Source of the DNA: Ruminococcus sp. 210702-SL.1.03
GTDB lineage: Bacteria > Bacillota > Clostridia > Oscillospirales > Ruminococcaceae
Length of the DNA stretch: 64,000 nucleotides
Direction of reading: 5' to 3'
NCBI RefSeq assembly: GCF_020559915.1
Contig: NZ_JAJCLZ010000011.1
Coordinates: forward strand, 35,750 to 99,749
Made by a program: the position numbers and the translations under genes. This document shows, piece after piece, positions 25,444 to 33,501 of this stretch. Under the pieces are notes generated by a model, which was given only the letters and a program-made list of their open reading frames with translations, did not search any database and was not told where the DNA came from. How positions within the stretch are numbered: position 1 is the first letter of the stretch; every line of letters starts with the position of its first letter.

Positions 25444-26787
25444 TTAGTCGGTAATGTCGCCGCTTTCAAGCTCGTCAAACGGCTCTTCTATCTCTTCGGC
25501 GGAGAGCATATGCGAGATGAGCATAGCGTTGAAAGCCGCCTTAAAGCGCTCGTCTATCGGCAGAGTTACCTTTTCGCCCGTCTGCATATTTTTCAGCTCG
25601 GCGGTCTGGCTCTCAAGCTCGCTGTCGCCGAGAACTACTGAGAATTTCGCGCCCAGCTTATCGGCGTACTTCATCTGCGCTTTCAGACCTCTGCCTACCA
25701 CGTCGCACTCAGCCGAAACGCCGTCGGCGCGCAGCTCGGCGCACATCTGCATAGCCTTTACGGAAGCCGCATCACCCATAGAAGCGATGTAAATATCGCA
25801 GGTGTCCTCCGCCGCGAAGTCAAGCCCCTGCTTTTCCATTGTGAGTATCAGCCTTTCAAGACCCATGGCGAAGCCGAGGGCGGGGCAGGGCTTGCCGCTG
25901 AGAGTTTCTATAAGTCCGTCGTATCTGCCGCCGCCGCAAACAGTGCCCTGCGCGCCGATGTCGGTAGTTACGAACTCAAACACCGTCTTGGTATAATAAT
26001 CCAGACCGCGCACGATCTTCGGATTTATCTCAAACTTTATATCCATAGCCGTGAGGTACTGCTGAAGCTTTTCAAAGTGCTCGCGGCAGTCCTCGCAGAG
26101 GTAATCGAGGATAACGGGCGCGCCCTCGGCTATCTCAGAGCAGACGGGCGACTTGCAGTCGAGTATGCGCATGGGGTTCTTTTCAAGTCTGCCGCGGCAG
26201 GTGTCGCAAAGCTCGTCGGCTCTGCCTGCGAAATATTCTTTAAGCGCGGCGTGGTATTTGGCTCTGCATTCGGGACAGCCTATCGAGTTGATAAAAAGCT
26301 TTATCCCGCGCAGACCCGCCGTGTCGATTATCGACTTTGCGAGAGAGATGACCTCGGCATCGGCGCGGGGGTCTTTAGTGCCCGCCATCTCTACGCCGAA
26401 CTGGTGGAATTCGCGCAGTCTGCCCGCCTGCGGTTTCTCGTGGCGGAAGCAGGAGAGAACGTAGAAAACCTTCTGCGGAAATCCCTCGTTTAGTATGCCG
26501 TTTTCTATCAGCGCGCGAATAGTGCCCGCCGTGCCCTCGGGGCGCAGAGAAAAGTCGGCGTCGCCCTTTGCGGTAACGCTGTACATCTCTTTCTGCACCA
26601 CGTCGGTAGTGTCGCCCACCGAGCGAACGAAGAGTGCGGTGTCCTCAAAAGTAGGTATGCGTATCTCGCGGAAGCCGTAAGCGGAGGCGGTATCTTTCAC
26701 GATACCCTCTACCGTGTTCCACTTGTACATCTGCGAGGGCACTACGTCCTGCGTGCCCTTTGGTCTTTGAACCTTTAATGTAGCCAT
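25444..26787 (-). CDS. hisS: Histidyl-tRNA synthetase
   Basis: This class IIa synthetase has 447 residues from MATLKVQRPKGTQDVVPSQ. Motif 2 is in YVLSCFRHEKPQAGRLREFHQ, the histidine-specific block reads VRGLDYYTKTVFEF, motif 3 is ALGFAMGLERLI, and a C-terminal anticodon-binding domain follows. The start at 26787 has AAAGGAA about 11 bases upstream. The longer frame to 26877 overlaps the DUF218 gene and is not supported. It is the second gene after the T-box leader. Confidence 0.98.
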   Translation of the reverse strand: MATLKVQRPKGTQDVVPSQMYKWNTVEGIVKDTASAYGFREIRIPTFEDTALFVRSVGDTTDVVQKEMYSVTAKGDADFSLRPEGTAGTIRALIENGILNEGFPQKVFYVLSCFRHEKPQAGRLREFHQFGVEMAGTKDPRADAEVISLAKSIIDTAGLRGIKLFINSIGCPECRAKYHAALKEYFAGRADELCDTCRGRLEKNPMRILDCKSPVCSEIAEGAPVILDYLCEDCREHFEKLQQYLTAMDIKFEINPKIVRGLDYYTKTVFEFVTTDIGAQGTVCGGGRYDGLIETLSGKPCPALGFAMGLERLILTMEKQGLDFAAEDTCDIYIASMGDAASVKAMQMCAELRADGVSAECDVVGRGLKAQMKYADKLGAKFSVVLGDSELESQTAELKNMQTGEKVTLPIDERFKAAFNAMLISHMLSAEEIEEPFDELESGDITD

Positions 26788-26812
26788 AGATAATAATTCC
26801 TTTCGTGATCTA

Positions 26813-27427
26813 TCATATCTCGATATTTTCGATATATCCTTTACGCGCGTATTCCGCAAGCTTTTCAGCCTCGGCATGCGCGGTTCTTATGCCTTTTTCG
26901 GTAAGCTGCCAGTTTGAGCGGCGGGTGCTGCAGCAGTCGGCGGGCGCGGGTATAAATCGGTACTCGGGCAATATCCGCCGCGCGAGCATTATCGCCCTGC
27001 GCATATGGTAAGCCGTAGTAACGAGTATCACGCTGCCTCCACGGGGTATCTGCCGCGCGAGTATCTCCCGCGAAAATTTAAAATTCTCGGCGGTGTTCAT
27101 AGAGCGCTCCTCGGTGCATATCGCTTCCATCGGCAAGCCAAACTGCTGCGCCGCCGCAAGCATCGAGCGGTACTCCGCCATCTCGCCGAATTTCGTGCGC
27201 TGTACCCTGCCGCCGCAGAAAAGCAGCTTATCCGCCGCGCCCTGCTCAAGTAGCTTTGCCGCCGGCGGAACGCGGTATTCGCAAGCCTTTCGGCTGCCCA
27301 GCACCATTATGATGTCCGCCCGCTCGCCGCCGTACTCCAGCCCCTCAAATAGTAGCTTATCCACAAGAGCGCTGTCCAATGCCGAAGTATCGAGCTGCGA
27401 AAGCCGCAGCGGTCTGCTGTTATCCAT
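26813..27427 (-). CDS. DUF218 (YdcF/SanA/ElyC) family protein
   Basis: The 204-residue protein has the DUF218 core: ADIIMVLGSRKACEYRVPPA at about 38 (quoted in part), KLLFCGG, the ERSMNTAEN block and VILVTTAYHMRRA. The family is linked to envelope homeostasis in other bacteria; the reaction is not known. No membrane segment precedes it, so it is probably cytoplasmic, YdcF-like. It is the first gene after the T-box leader (GGAGAATT ribosome site) and is followed 25 bases later by hisS. Confidence 0.85.
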   Translation of the reverse strand: MDNSRPLRLSQLDTSALDSALVDKLLFEGLEYGGERADIIMVLGSRKACEYRVPPAAKLLEQGAADKLLFCGGRVQRTKFGEMAEYRSMLAAAQQFGLPMEAICTEERSMNTAENFKFSREILARQIPRGGSVILVTTAYHMRRAIMLARRILPEYRFIPAPADCCSTRRSNWQLTEKGIRTAHAEAEKLAEYARKGYIENIEI

Positions 27428-27440
27428 AATTCTCCTTATA

Positions 27441-27700
27441 AAACAAAAACAGCCGTCCCCTCAAAAAGGGACGACCAAAATTTGCATAAATGATCGTGAT
27501 ACCACCCTAATTGCGGAAAAAGCCGTAAGTTTTCGCCGCCTCTCATCATCTCTTTAACGCAGAGGTTACGCGCGCCCTTTAGTTCAGGCGCAGGCTGTTA
27601 GAGGCGTCATAATCACCGCCGCTATGCGGACGCTCTCACCGTACCGTCCTCGCTGTGCATGGCTTTCGCTGTGCTGCTTTCCTCCGTCGCTGCCTTTATG
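27441..27700 (-). promoter_or_regulatory. T-box leader controlling the DUF218-hisS-aspS operon
   Basis: On the minus strand the leader ends with the T-box motif AGGGTGGTATCACGA (27508-27494), the conserved element that pairs with the uncharged tRNA end. An intrinsic terminator follows: CGTCCC (27473-27468) with GGGACG (27459-27454), then GCTGTTTTTGTTTT. Upstream, GGACG...CGTCC encloses a GGTGAGAG-type distal Stem I loop (about 27625-27648). The specifier was not resolved with certainty; GAC (Asp) at 27608-27606 in the 3' arm of Stem I is the best candidate. Low charged tRNA would favour read-through into the synthetase genes. Confidence 0.85.
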
Positions 27701-27736
27701 TGACAGATATTCGATTTTAGCCGTACTCTTTGCGTC

Positions 27737-28153
27737 TTACGAGCGCTCGGGAGCTACGGGGTTTACTATATTTCTCCAGTCAAGATCTCCGCGGTCGAGG
27801 GCGTGTACAAGCGCCTCAGCCGTAGCGATGTTGGTCGCCACAGGTATATTATGCACGTCGCAGAGCCTGAGCAGGTTAGCCTCGTTGGGCTCATGCGGCT
27901 TCGCGGAAATAGGATCTCTGAAAAACAAAAGCAGGTCTATCTCGTTGCAGGAAATGCGCGCCGCTATCTGCTGAGCGCCGCCCTGCACTCCGCTCATATA
28001 TCTCTGTATCTTCAAGCCGGTAGCTTCAGAAACAAGCTTGCCGGTAGTGCCGGTAGCGCAGAGATTATTTCTGCTGAGGATGCCGCAGTATGCTATGCAG
28101 AACTGCACCATCAGTTCTTTTTTTGTATCATGAGCGATAAGCGCTATATTCAA
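27737..28153 (-). CDS. mgsA: Methylglyoxal synthase
   Basis: MgsA converts dihydroxyacetone phosphate to methylglyoxal and phosphate, a bypass when sugar phosphates build up. The product of about 138 residues shows the family blocks NIALIAHDTKK, CATGTTGKL, SGVQGGAQQIAA, DLLLFFRDP with the catalytic Asp, and VATNIATAE. No ATG is available; the start is a TTG at 28153 preceded by GGGGGG at good distance (a second TTG at 28168 lies inside or before that site). It follows minD by about 40 bases and probably shares its transcript. Confidence 0.93.
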   Translation of the reverse strand: MNIALIAHDTKKELMVQFCIAYCGILSRNNLCATGTTGKLVSEATGLKIQRYMSGVQGGAQQIAARISCNEIDLLLFFRDPISAKPHEPNEANLLRLCDVHNIPVATNIATAEALVHALDRGDLDWRNIVNPVAPERS

Positions 28154-28192
28154 AATAAATCCCCCCAAAGACAGATCATGTTTGCGGCGTTT

Positions 28193-28930
28193 TTACGCCT
28201 TTATCGAAAGCGGTATATGCTCGCCCTTAATTCTTCTTGAGATAGCCGAGAATGCGAGGAAGCCCATAGAGCTGGAGGAGAGGGGCGCGCCCTTACCGGT
28301 AGCCAGCGGGATAGCCGCGTCCTCGGGGATAACGCCGAGAAGCTGTACGCCTACGGTGTCTATAATAGCGTCGAGGTCGTCTATATCGTCGTACTCGAAT
28401 ATCCTCTTGTTAGCCTTATTGATAACAAGGCGCTGTTTCTGGTTGCCTCTCTTATAAAATTCGTCTGACATCATGCGGGCGTCGCGCACGCATACGGGGT
28501 CGGGCGTGGTAACTATAAGGATAAGGTCTGAATTTGTAACTATATCGAATACCGAATTATTGATACCCGCAGAGGTGTCGATGATTATGTACTCGAAATA
28601 CTTTCTCATTTCCGAAGTTATCTTCTCTATGTCCTCAGCCTTGAGCTGTACGAACGGGTCTGACGGAGCGCAGAGCACCGAGAGATTTGAAGCCAGCTTT
28701 ACCGTGGTGGTAGCCTTGTAAACATCGCAGGTGCCTTCAAGAACATCGCCCAGATCGTAAGTGATGTTGCCCTGCATACCGAGCATGATGTCCATACATC
28801 TCAGACCGAAGTCCAGCTCGATGATAAGAGTTCTGTTGCCCTGCTTAGCAAGAGCGTAACCCAGACAGGCGCTGATAGAAGATTTGCCTGTGCCTCCTTT
28901 ACCGGAGGTTACCGCAATAATTTTTGACAT
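28193..28930 (-). CDS. minD: MinD/ParA-type septum-site ATPase
   Basis: The 245-residue ATPase has the deviant Walker A KGGTGKSS at about 11, a switch LIIELDFGLRCMDIMLG and Walker B IIIDTSAG. ARMMSDEF-type blocks follow. The C-terminus (SRRIKGEHIPLSIKA) could be a membrane-binding amphipathic helix, as in MinD. The start at 28930 has AAGGAT upstream; the longer frame to 29026 runs into the leader. MinC and MinE genes are not adjacent, so a MinD-like or FlhG-like orphan role is also possible. Confidence 0.85.
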   Translation of the reverse strand: MSKIIAVTSGKGGTGKSSISACLGYALAKQGNRTLIIELDFGLRCMDIMLGMQGNITYDLGDVLEGTCDVYKATTTVKLASNLSVLCAPSDPFVQLKAEDIEKITSEMRKYFEYIIIDTSAGINNSVFDIVTNSDLILIVTTPDPVCVRDARMMSDEFYKRGNQKQRLVINKANKRIFEYDDIDDLDAIIDTVGVQLLGVIPEDAAIPLATGKGAPLSSSSMGFLAFSAISRRIKGEHIPLSIKA

Positions 28931-29157
28931 AAGATCCTTCTGCCCCTTTCGTGTGTATATGCCCGCACAGCTGCCGAAACGCCGAAGCGAAAAGGCTGCG
29001 GGCGCGGCGAGCGATCCCAGCCGCATAAAATAAACTGTAATACTTAAATTTACGCTTCCCTGCCGATCCCTTCCCTCACAAACCGGCGGTGTACTCGTCC
29101 GAAGCCGCCGCTTTACGCAAACACCCTCAGAGCTTTCCGCAGTATTACCTATAATCT
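28931..29157 (-). promoter_or_regulatory. Long GC-rich 5' leader upstream of minD
   Basis: Between the promoter at 29158-29185 and the minD start lie about 225 transcribed bases with no open frame of note. They are much more GC-rich than the flanking intergenic DNA and hold several complementary GC runs (for example GCGGCGG with CCGCCGG around 29090-29120, and GGCTG with CAGCC around 28990-29025). A structured leader is likely; no known riboswitch class was recognised. Confidence 0.5.
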
Positions 29158-29185
29158 ATTTTACCACAAAATCTGAAATTGTCAA
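29158..29185 (-). promoter_or_regulatory. Promoter of minD-mgsA
   Basis: On the minus strand TTGACA (29185-29180), a 16-base spacer and TAAAAT (29163-29158). Confidence 0.7.
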
Positions 29186-29387
29186 AGAGATTTTAAACAA
29201 AAAAAGCAAAATCGTAAGTTTATATCAATTTGCAGTCTCATTTTTGTTTGTTTTGCACAATACCACTTGATCAAGATTTATTCTATTTAAACAACAGAAA
29301 ACTTGTCAGCGCTTGTTCTACATCTCGGCCGCAGGGCATATATATCAATCAAAAGCAAATTCTGACAAAACGAAAGGTAGGATACTT
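29186..29387. other. AT-rich intergenic stretch before the DUF4830 gene
   Basis: Divergent control region between minD and the gene at 29388. No clear promoter of consensus quality was found for the plus strand; the open frame that starts at 29313 is an upstream extension of the DUF4830 frame without its own ribosome site. Confidence 0.4.
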
Positions 29388-29852
29388 ATGTTTGTAAAGA
29401 CTCTGAAAGTGAAAAAGACTGCGGCGATAGCCGCTGCCGCCGCGGTGTGCGCCGCTTTGGTGCTGCTGATAGTGCTCTGCGTGGTGCGCGCAGCGGGCGG
29501 CGGCAAGACATACGCCGTAAAGACCGAGCAGCAGCGCCAAACGCTGATAGCCGAACTGGGCTGGAAGACCTCTGAGAAGCCCTCTGAGCACAAGACGGCC
29601 GAGATACCCGCCGAATTTGACGAGGTGTACTCCGCCTACAACGAGCTTCAGAAGCAGCAGGGCTTTGATCTGACAAAATATAAAGGAAAAAAGGTTGAAA
29701 TTTATTCGTATCCGGTGTATAATTATAAAGGACATAAGGACTGCATGACCCTCACCATCATCGGTTGCGAGGGCAGGCTCATCGGCGGCGACGTCAGCTG
29801 TTCGGAGCTTGACGGCTTTATGCAGGGACTTATGAGCACAAATGAGAAATAA
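29388..29852 (+). CDS. DUF4830 family membrane-anchored protein
   Basis: The 154-residue protein has one N-terminal membrane segment (about 12-36, Ala/Val-rich) and an outside domain that matches DUF4830: IPAEFDEVYSAYNELQK, GFDLTKYKGKKVE, YPVYNYKGHKD, IGGDV and a final DGFMQGL. The family is common in clostridia; its role is unknown. The start at 29388 has AAAGGTAGG upstream. The pseudouridine synthase gene follows after 32 bases. Confidence 0.85.
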   Translation: MFVKTLKVKKTAAIAAAAAVCAALVLLIVLCVVRAAGGGKTYAVKTEQQRQTLIAELGWKTSEKPSEHKTAEIPAEFDEVYSAYNELQKQQGFDLTKYKGKKVEIYSYPVYNYKGHKDCMTLTIIGCEGRLIGGDVSCSELDGFMQGLMSTNEK

Positions 29853-29884
29853 GGCGCTTGACGTTAAGGGACGTGTATACAATA

Positions 29885-30604
29885 ATGAGGTTAGACAAAT
29901 ACATTTCATCGCAGCGCATCGACCTCTCGCGCAGCGATGTGAAAAAGCTGGTGCGCGCGGGCAAGGTGGAGGTAAACGGCGCGGCGGCGAAAAAGCCCGA
30001 GATGAACGTAGACCCCGCCGATACTGTAGAGGTCTGCGGCGAGATCGTCGGCTACAAAGAGCACATATACATAATGCTCAACAAGCCGCAGGGCTGCATA
30101 TGCTCTACGCGGGCGGGCAGAACGCCTACTGTGCTGGAGCTTGTGCCCGAAGAGCTGCGCCGCCGCGGACTTTTTCCCGCGGGCAGGCTGGATAAGGACA
30201 CCGAGGGGTTCGTGCTTATAACTGACGACGGGGAGCTGGCGCACAATATGCTTGCTCCCTCTCGCCATGTGCCCAAGACCTACTATGTGCGGCTGGAAAA
30301 GCCATACGACCCCGCCTGCGAAGCGCTGTTCGCCGAGGGCATAACTATCGACGGCGGCGAGGTGTGTCTGCCTGCCGAGTGCTGCGCCGACGGGGACGAC
30401 CCGCACGCCTGCGCCCTTACCCTGCACGAGGGCAAATTTCATCAGGTGAAAAGAATGTTTGAAGCGGCGGGAAACAGGGTGGTATATTTAAAGAGGATAA
30501 GCATCGGCGGGCTGGCTTTAGACCCAAATTTGCCGCTCGGCGGCTGTTTGGAACTTATGCACAAAGATGTTGAAAAACTTTTGTGCCGCGGCGATAGCAA
30601 TTGA
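29885..30604 (+). CDS. RsuA/RluB/RluF-family pseudouridine synthase
   Basis: The 239-residue enzyme converts a uridine of rRNA to pseudouridine. An N-terminal S4 RNA-binding domain (MRLDKYISSQ to about 60) is followed by the catalytic domain with the Asp-containing block PAGRLDKDTEGFVLITDDG, then KTYYVRLEKP and FHQVKRMFEA. The length and the RLDKDTEG form fit the RsuA branch (16S rRNA U516-type), but the target base cannot be read from sequence. The ATG at 29885 fits the family start; the frame could open earlier at a TTG (29858). GC content is high for this window. Confidence 0.9.
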   Translation: MRLDKYISSQRIDLSRSDVKKLVRAGKVEVNGAAAKKPEMNVDPADTVEVCGEIVGYKEHIYIMLNKPQGCICSTRAGRTPTVLELVPEELRRRGLFPAGRLDKDTEGFVLITDDGELAHNMLAPSRHVPKTYYVRLEKPYDPACEALFAEGITIDGGEVCLPAECCADGDDPHACALTLHEGKFHQVKRMFEAAGNRVVYLKRISIGGLALDPNLPLGGCLELMHKDVEKLLCRGDSN

Positions 30605-30679
30605 CAGTATATGTAAATCCCTTATGATTTTTCGTCAATATTTATAAAGACCGCCGCGAAAGTTTAGTAAAAAAAACTC

Positions 30680-30708
30680 TTGTCACTATATGAAAAATTT
30701 GTTATGAT
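30680..30708 (+). promoter_or_regulatory. Promoter of the MsmK-like ATPase gene
   Basis: TTGTCA (30680-30685), a 17-base spacer and TATGAT (30703-30708). About 140 bases of leader follow, holding a partly complementary pair (TATGGCGCT near 30733 and AGCGCTCATA near 30770). The ribosome site is AGGGAGG. Confidence 0.75.
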
Positions 30709-30849
30709 ATTATTATAGCAAAAAGGGTGCAGCTATGGCGCTATATATGGCAGGATCTTACTCAGCCGGAGCGCTCATATAGTTGGCTAAGCCCTGATTC
30801 TTAATTAATGTAAATCAAGCAAAATCAAAATTAGGGAGGTCCTATTTAA

Positions 30850-31992
30850 ATGGCAAGTGTATCATTAAGAGAGATCTATAAGAAGTACCCCGGCGGCGTT
30901 ATTGCGGTTTCCGACTTTAACATCGAGATCAAGGACAAGGAGTTCATAATCCTCGTTGGCCCTTCCGGCTGCGGTAAGTCTACTACCCTGCGTATGATCG
31001 CAGGTCTTGAAGAGATCAGCGAAGGCGAGCTGTACATCGGCGACAGACTCGTAAACGACATCGCACCTAAGGACAGAGATATTGCAATGGTTTTCCAGAA
31101 CTACGCTCTGTATCCTCACATGACAGTATTCGAGAACATGGCTTTCGGTCTGAAGCTCCGCAAGGTTCCTAAGGACGAGATAGCTAAGAAGGTAGAAGAA
31201 GCTGCAAGAGTTCTCGACATCGCTCACCTGCTCGACAGAAAGCCTAAGGCTCTTTCGGGTGGTCAGAGACAGCGTGTTGCGCTGGGTCGTGCAATAGTTC
31301 GTGAGCCTCAGGTATTCCTGCTCGACGAGCCTCTTTCCAACCTCGACGCTAAGCTGCGTGCGCAGATGAGAACTGAGATCTCGAAGCTGCATAAGAAGCT
31401 GGGTACTACATTCATCTATGTAACCCATGACCAGACCGAGGCTATGACGATGGGTGACCGTATCGTAGTTATGAAGGACGGTTACATCCAGCAGATCGAT
31501 ACTCCTCAGAACCTCTATCAGTACCCTGTAAACCAGTTCGTTGCAGGCTTCATCGGATCTCCCCAGATGAACTTCATCGACGCTAAGCTGATAAAGAAAG
31601 ACGGCAAGTATCTCGTAGAGTTCGGCTCTGAAGATACCAAGACCAGCAGAGGTGTAAAGTACACCGTAGAAGTACCCGAGGGCAAGGCTGACGCTGAGGC
31701 TCTTGAGCCGCTGGTAGACCGCGAAGTTGTACTCGGTATTCGTCCTGAGTGCATCCACGATGAAGAAATGTTCATCTCTAACGCTAAGACCGGCGTTATC
31801 AACACCACCGTTGAAGTAACCGAAATGATGGGTGCAGAGACATACCTGTACCTCACCTGCGAAGGTATTCCTCTGACTGCAAGAGTATCGCCCAGATCTA
31901 CCGCACGTCCTCAGGACGAGATCCAGGTTGCTCTTGATCCTAACAGGATCCATATCTTCGATAAGGAGACCGAGAAGAGCGTTATCAACTGA
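30850..31992 (+). CDS. MsmK/UgpC-type ATPase of carbohydrate ABC importers
   Basis: The 380-residue cytoplasmic ATPase energises CUT1-class sugar importers. It shows Walker [10 protein letters not shown] at about 38, Q-loop [12 protein letters not shown], signature [15 protein letters not shown], Walker [13 protein letters not shown], the switch His in [10 protein letters not shown], and a C-terminal TOBE/regulatory domain (about 240-375). No permease or binding protein is adjacent, so it is an orphan that probably serves several sugar importers, as MsmK does in streptococci. Codon use suggests high expression. It has its own promoter and terminator. Confidence 0.93.
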   Translation: MASVSLREIYKKYPGGVIAVSDFNIEIKDKEFIILVGPSGCGKSTTLRMIAGLEEISEGELYIGDRLVNDIAPKDRDIAMVFQNYALYPHMTVFENMAFGLKLRKVPKDEIAKKVEEAARVLDIAHLLDRKPKALSGGQRQRVALGRAIVREPQVFLLDEPLSNLDAKLRAQMRTEISKLHKKLGTTFIYVTHDQTEAMTMGDRIVVMKDGYIQQIDTPQNLYQYPVNQFVAGFIGSPQMNFIDAKLIKKDGKYLVEFGSEDTKTSRGVKYTVEVPEGKADAEALEPLVDREVVLGIRPECIHDEEMFISNAKTGVINTTVEVTEMMGAETYLYLTCEGIPLTARVSPRSTARPQDEIQVALDPNRIHIFDKETEKSVIN

Positions 31993-32042
31993 TAGGCTTG
32001 TAAGCTCATACGGTCAATAGATCACATCTGAAAAATAAGCAT

Positions 32043-32084
32043 TCAGCCCTTCCTTCGCTATATGGAGGAGGGGCTGAGTTTTTG
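32043..32084 (+). terminator. Terminator of the MsmK-like gene
   Basis: TTCAGCCCTTCC (32043-32054) faces GGAGGAGGGGCTGAG (about 32064-32078), with CAGCCC and GGGCTG as the core pair, followed by TTTTT. Confidence 0.8.
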
Positions 32085-32099
32085 AGAAGGGAAAAATAT

Positions 32100-33356
32100 A
32101 TGATAGCAAAGAAGATCGTAGCGGCTGCGGCGGCTCTGGCGATGCTCAGTACCTGCGCGGCGGGGCTGACGGGCTGCGGAGATAAGTCGGCGGAAAGCAC
32201 TGCCGAAAGCGCCGCGAGCGCGGCTGATACCTCAAGCGAAGAGGAAAAGCTGCCAGAGACCGATGAGGAATGGCACACGGCAATGATAAACAAATCGCTG
32301 ACCTCTTACGGCAACGTCAGCAAGATGCAGGAAAAGCTGAAAGCGGCGCAGGCGGGCGAAAAGCTGAATATCTCGTACCTCGGCGGCTCGATAACCGAGG
32401 GCGTGGGCGCTACGCCCGATACCTGCTGGGCTAAGCTGACCTACGACCACATCGCCGAGAAATTTGGCACAGGCGAAAACGTCAATTACAACAACGCGGG
32501 CATAAGCGGCACACCCTCAAAGCTGGGCATACTTCGCCTGCAAAGAGATGTGCTCTCGACCGACCCCGACATATGCTTCGTGGAATTTGCGGTAAATGAC
32601 GGCATGGAAAGCGATTATCAGAGCGCTTACGAGTCGATAATCCGCACGCTGATCGAGAACGATGTGGCGGTGGTGCTGGTGTTCGCGCGCACGGAAAACG
32701 GCCACACCTGTCAGGAATATATGCAGCAGCAGGGCGAGTACTACGGCCTGCCGATGATCTCTTACAGCGACGCGATAAAGTATATGTTCGATAACGGCAA
32801 GATGGTATGGCAGGACTTTTCTGACGACCAGTCGCACCCGAACAAGTACGGCCACACGCTGGTGGCTGAGATGATCGACAACTATTTCGACACCGTGATG
32901 GATCAAAAGGCTGAGGAGTACACCTACCCCACCGAGCCGATAAACTCTATCCACGAGTACGGCGCGCAGATGCTTGACAATACCAACTGCAAGCCCGAGA
33001 TGGAGAACTGGGAGGAAGGCTCGACCATCGCGCATTTCAACGAAGGCTGGACGCACAAGTACGGCGATAAAAACGGCACGCTGAAATTCACGCTGACGGG
33101 CAGATTCGTATACCTTATCTACGAGGAAAACAACTGGGGCGACTACGGCAAGGCGCACATAACCGTTACTAAAGACGGCGAAGTTTACGACGAATTCGAC
33201 CTCGACCCCGTTGACAAGAGCGGCTGGGGAAATCCGCAGACAAAGTGCATAGGCATGTCGGCTAAAAACGCAGAGTACGAGATAGAGATAACCATGGCGG
33301 ACGGCGAAGACGACCGCTACTTCTCGGTACTGGGTCTGGCATACACGGCTGACTGA
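32100..33356 (+). CDS. SGNH/GDSL-type lipoprotein esterase
   Basis: The 418-residue lipoprotein has a signal with lipobox LTGC (Cys at about 27) and an acidic Ser-rich linker. The SGNH hydrolase domain holds nucleophile block SYLGGSITEGVGAT at about 100, block with FAVNDGM, and DQSHPNKYGH with catalytic Asp and His at about 265. A C-terminal beta-sandwich-like domain of about 120 residues follows (with LTGRFVYLIYEENNWGDYG). This order is typical of carbohydrate deacetylases in gut and rumen Firmicutes. Removal of acetyl groups from plant polysaccharide is inferred. The start at 32100 has GAAGGGA upstream. Confidence 0.85.
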   Translation: MIAKKIVAAAAALAMLSTCAAGLTGCGDKSAESTAESAASAADTSSEEEKLPETDEEWHTAMINKSLTSYGNVSKMQEKLKAAQAGEKLNISYLGGSITEGVGATPDTCWAKLTYDHIAEKFGTGENVNYNNAGISGTPSKLGILRLQRDVLSTDPDICFVEFAVNDGMESDYQSAYESIIRTLIENDVAVVLVFARTENGHTCQEYMQQQGEYYGLPMISYSDAIKYMFDNGKMVWQDFSDDQSHPNKYGHTLVAEMIDNYFDTVMDQKAEEYTYPTEPINSIHEYGAQMLDNTNCKPEMENWEEGSTIAHFNEGWTHKYGDKNGTLKFTLTGRFVYLIYEENNWGDYGKAHITVTKDGEVYDEFDLDPVDKSGWGNPQTKCIGMSAKNAEYEIEITMADGEDDRYFSVLGLAYTAD

Positions 33357-33440
33357 GCGAACTAAGCATACTGAACATGATACAGGCGGCGGTCACTTCC
33401 CCGCCCTGCCTGCTGCGCTTTAGCGCGCTAAAAGAAAAGC

Positions 33441-33472
33441 GTGCGAACGTGCGAACGTGTGAATGTGTCAAC
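33441..33472 (+). repeat. Four tandem 8-bp repeats before the amino-acid importer
   Basis: The units read GTGCGAAC, GTGCGAAC, GTGTGAAT, GTGTCAAC with no spacing, and AT-rich -10-like sequence follows (GATAATATGATGATAAAAT). The position suggests an operator or promoter element; it may also be plain repeat expansion. Confidence 0.6.
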
Positions 33473-33501
33473 ACGATAATATGATGATAAAATAATACGA
33501 A

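Noticed and set aside
30865..31953. 362-codon open frame opposite the MsmK-like ATPase
   Set aside because: Mirror frame of a codon-biased gene with no recognisable domain or ribosome site.
33441..33472. Short direct repeats considered as a CRISPR array
   Set aside because: The units are 8 bases with no spacers, so they are a simple tandem repeat.
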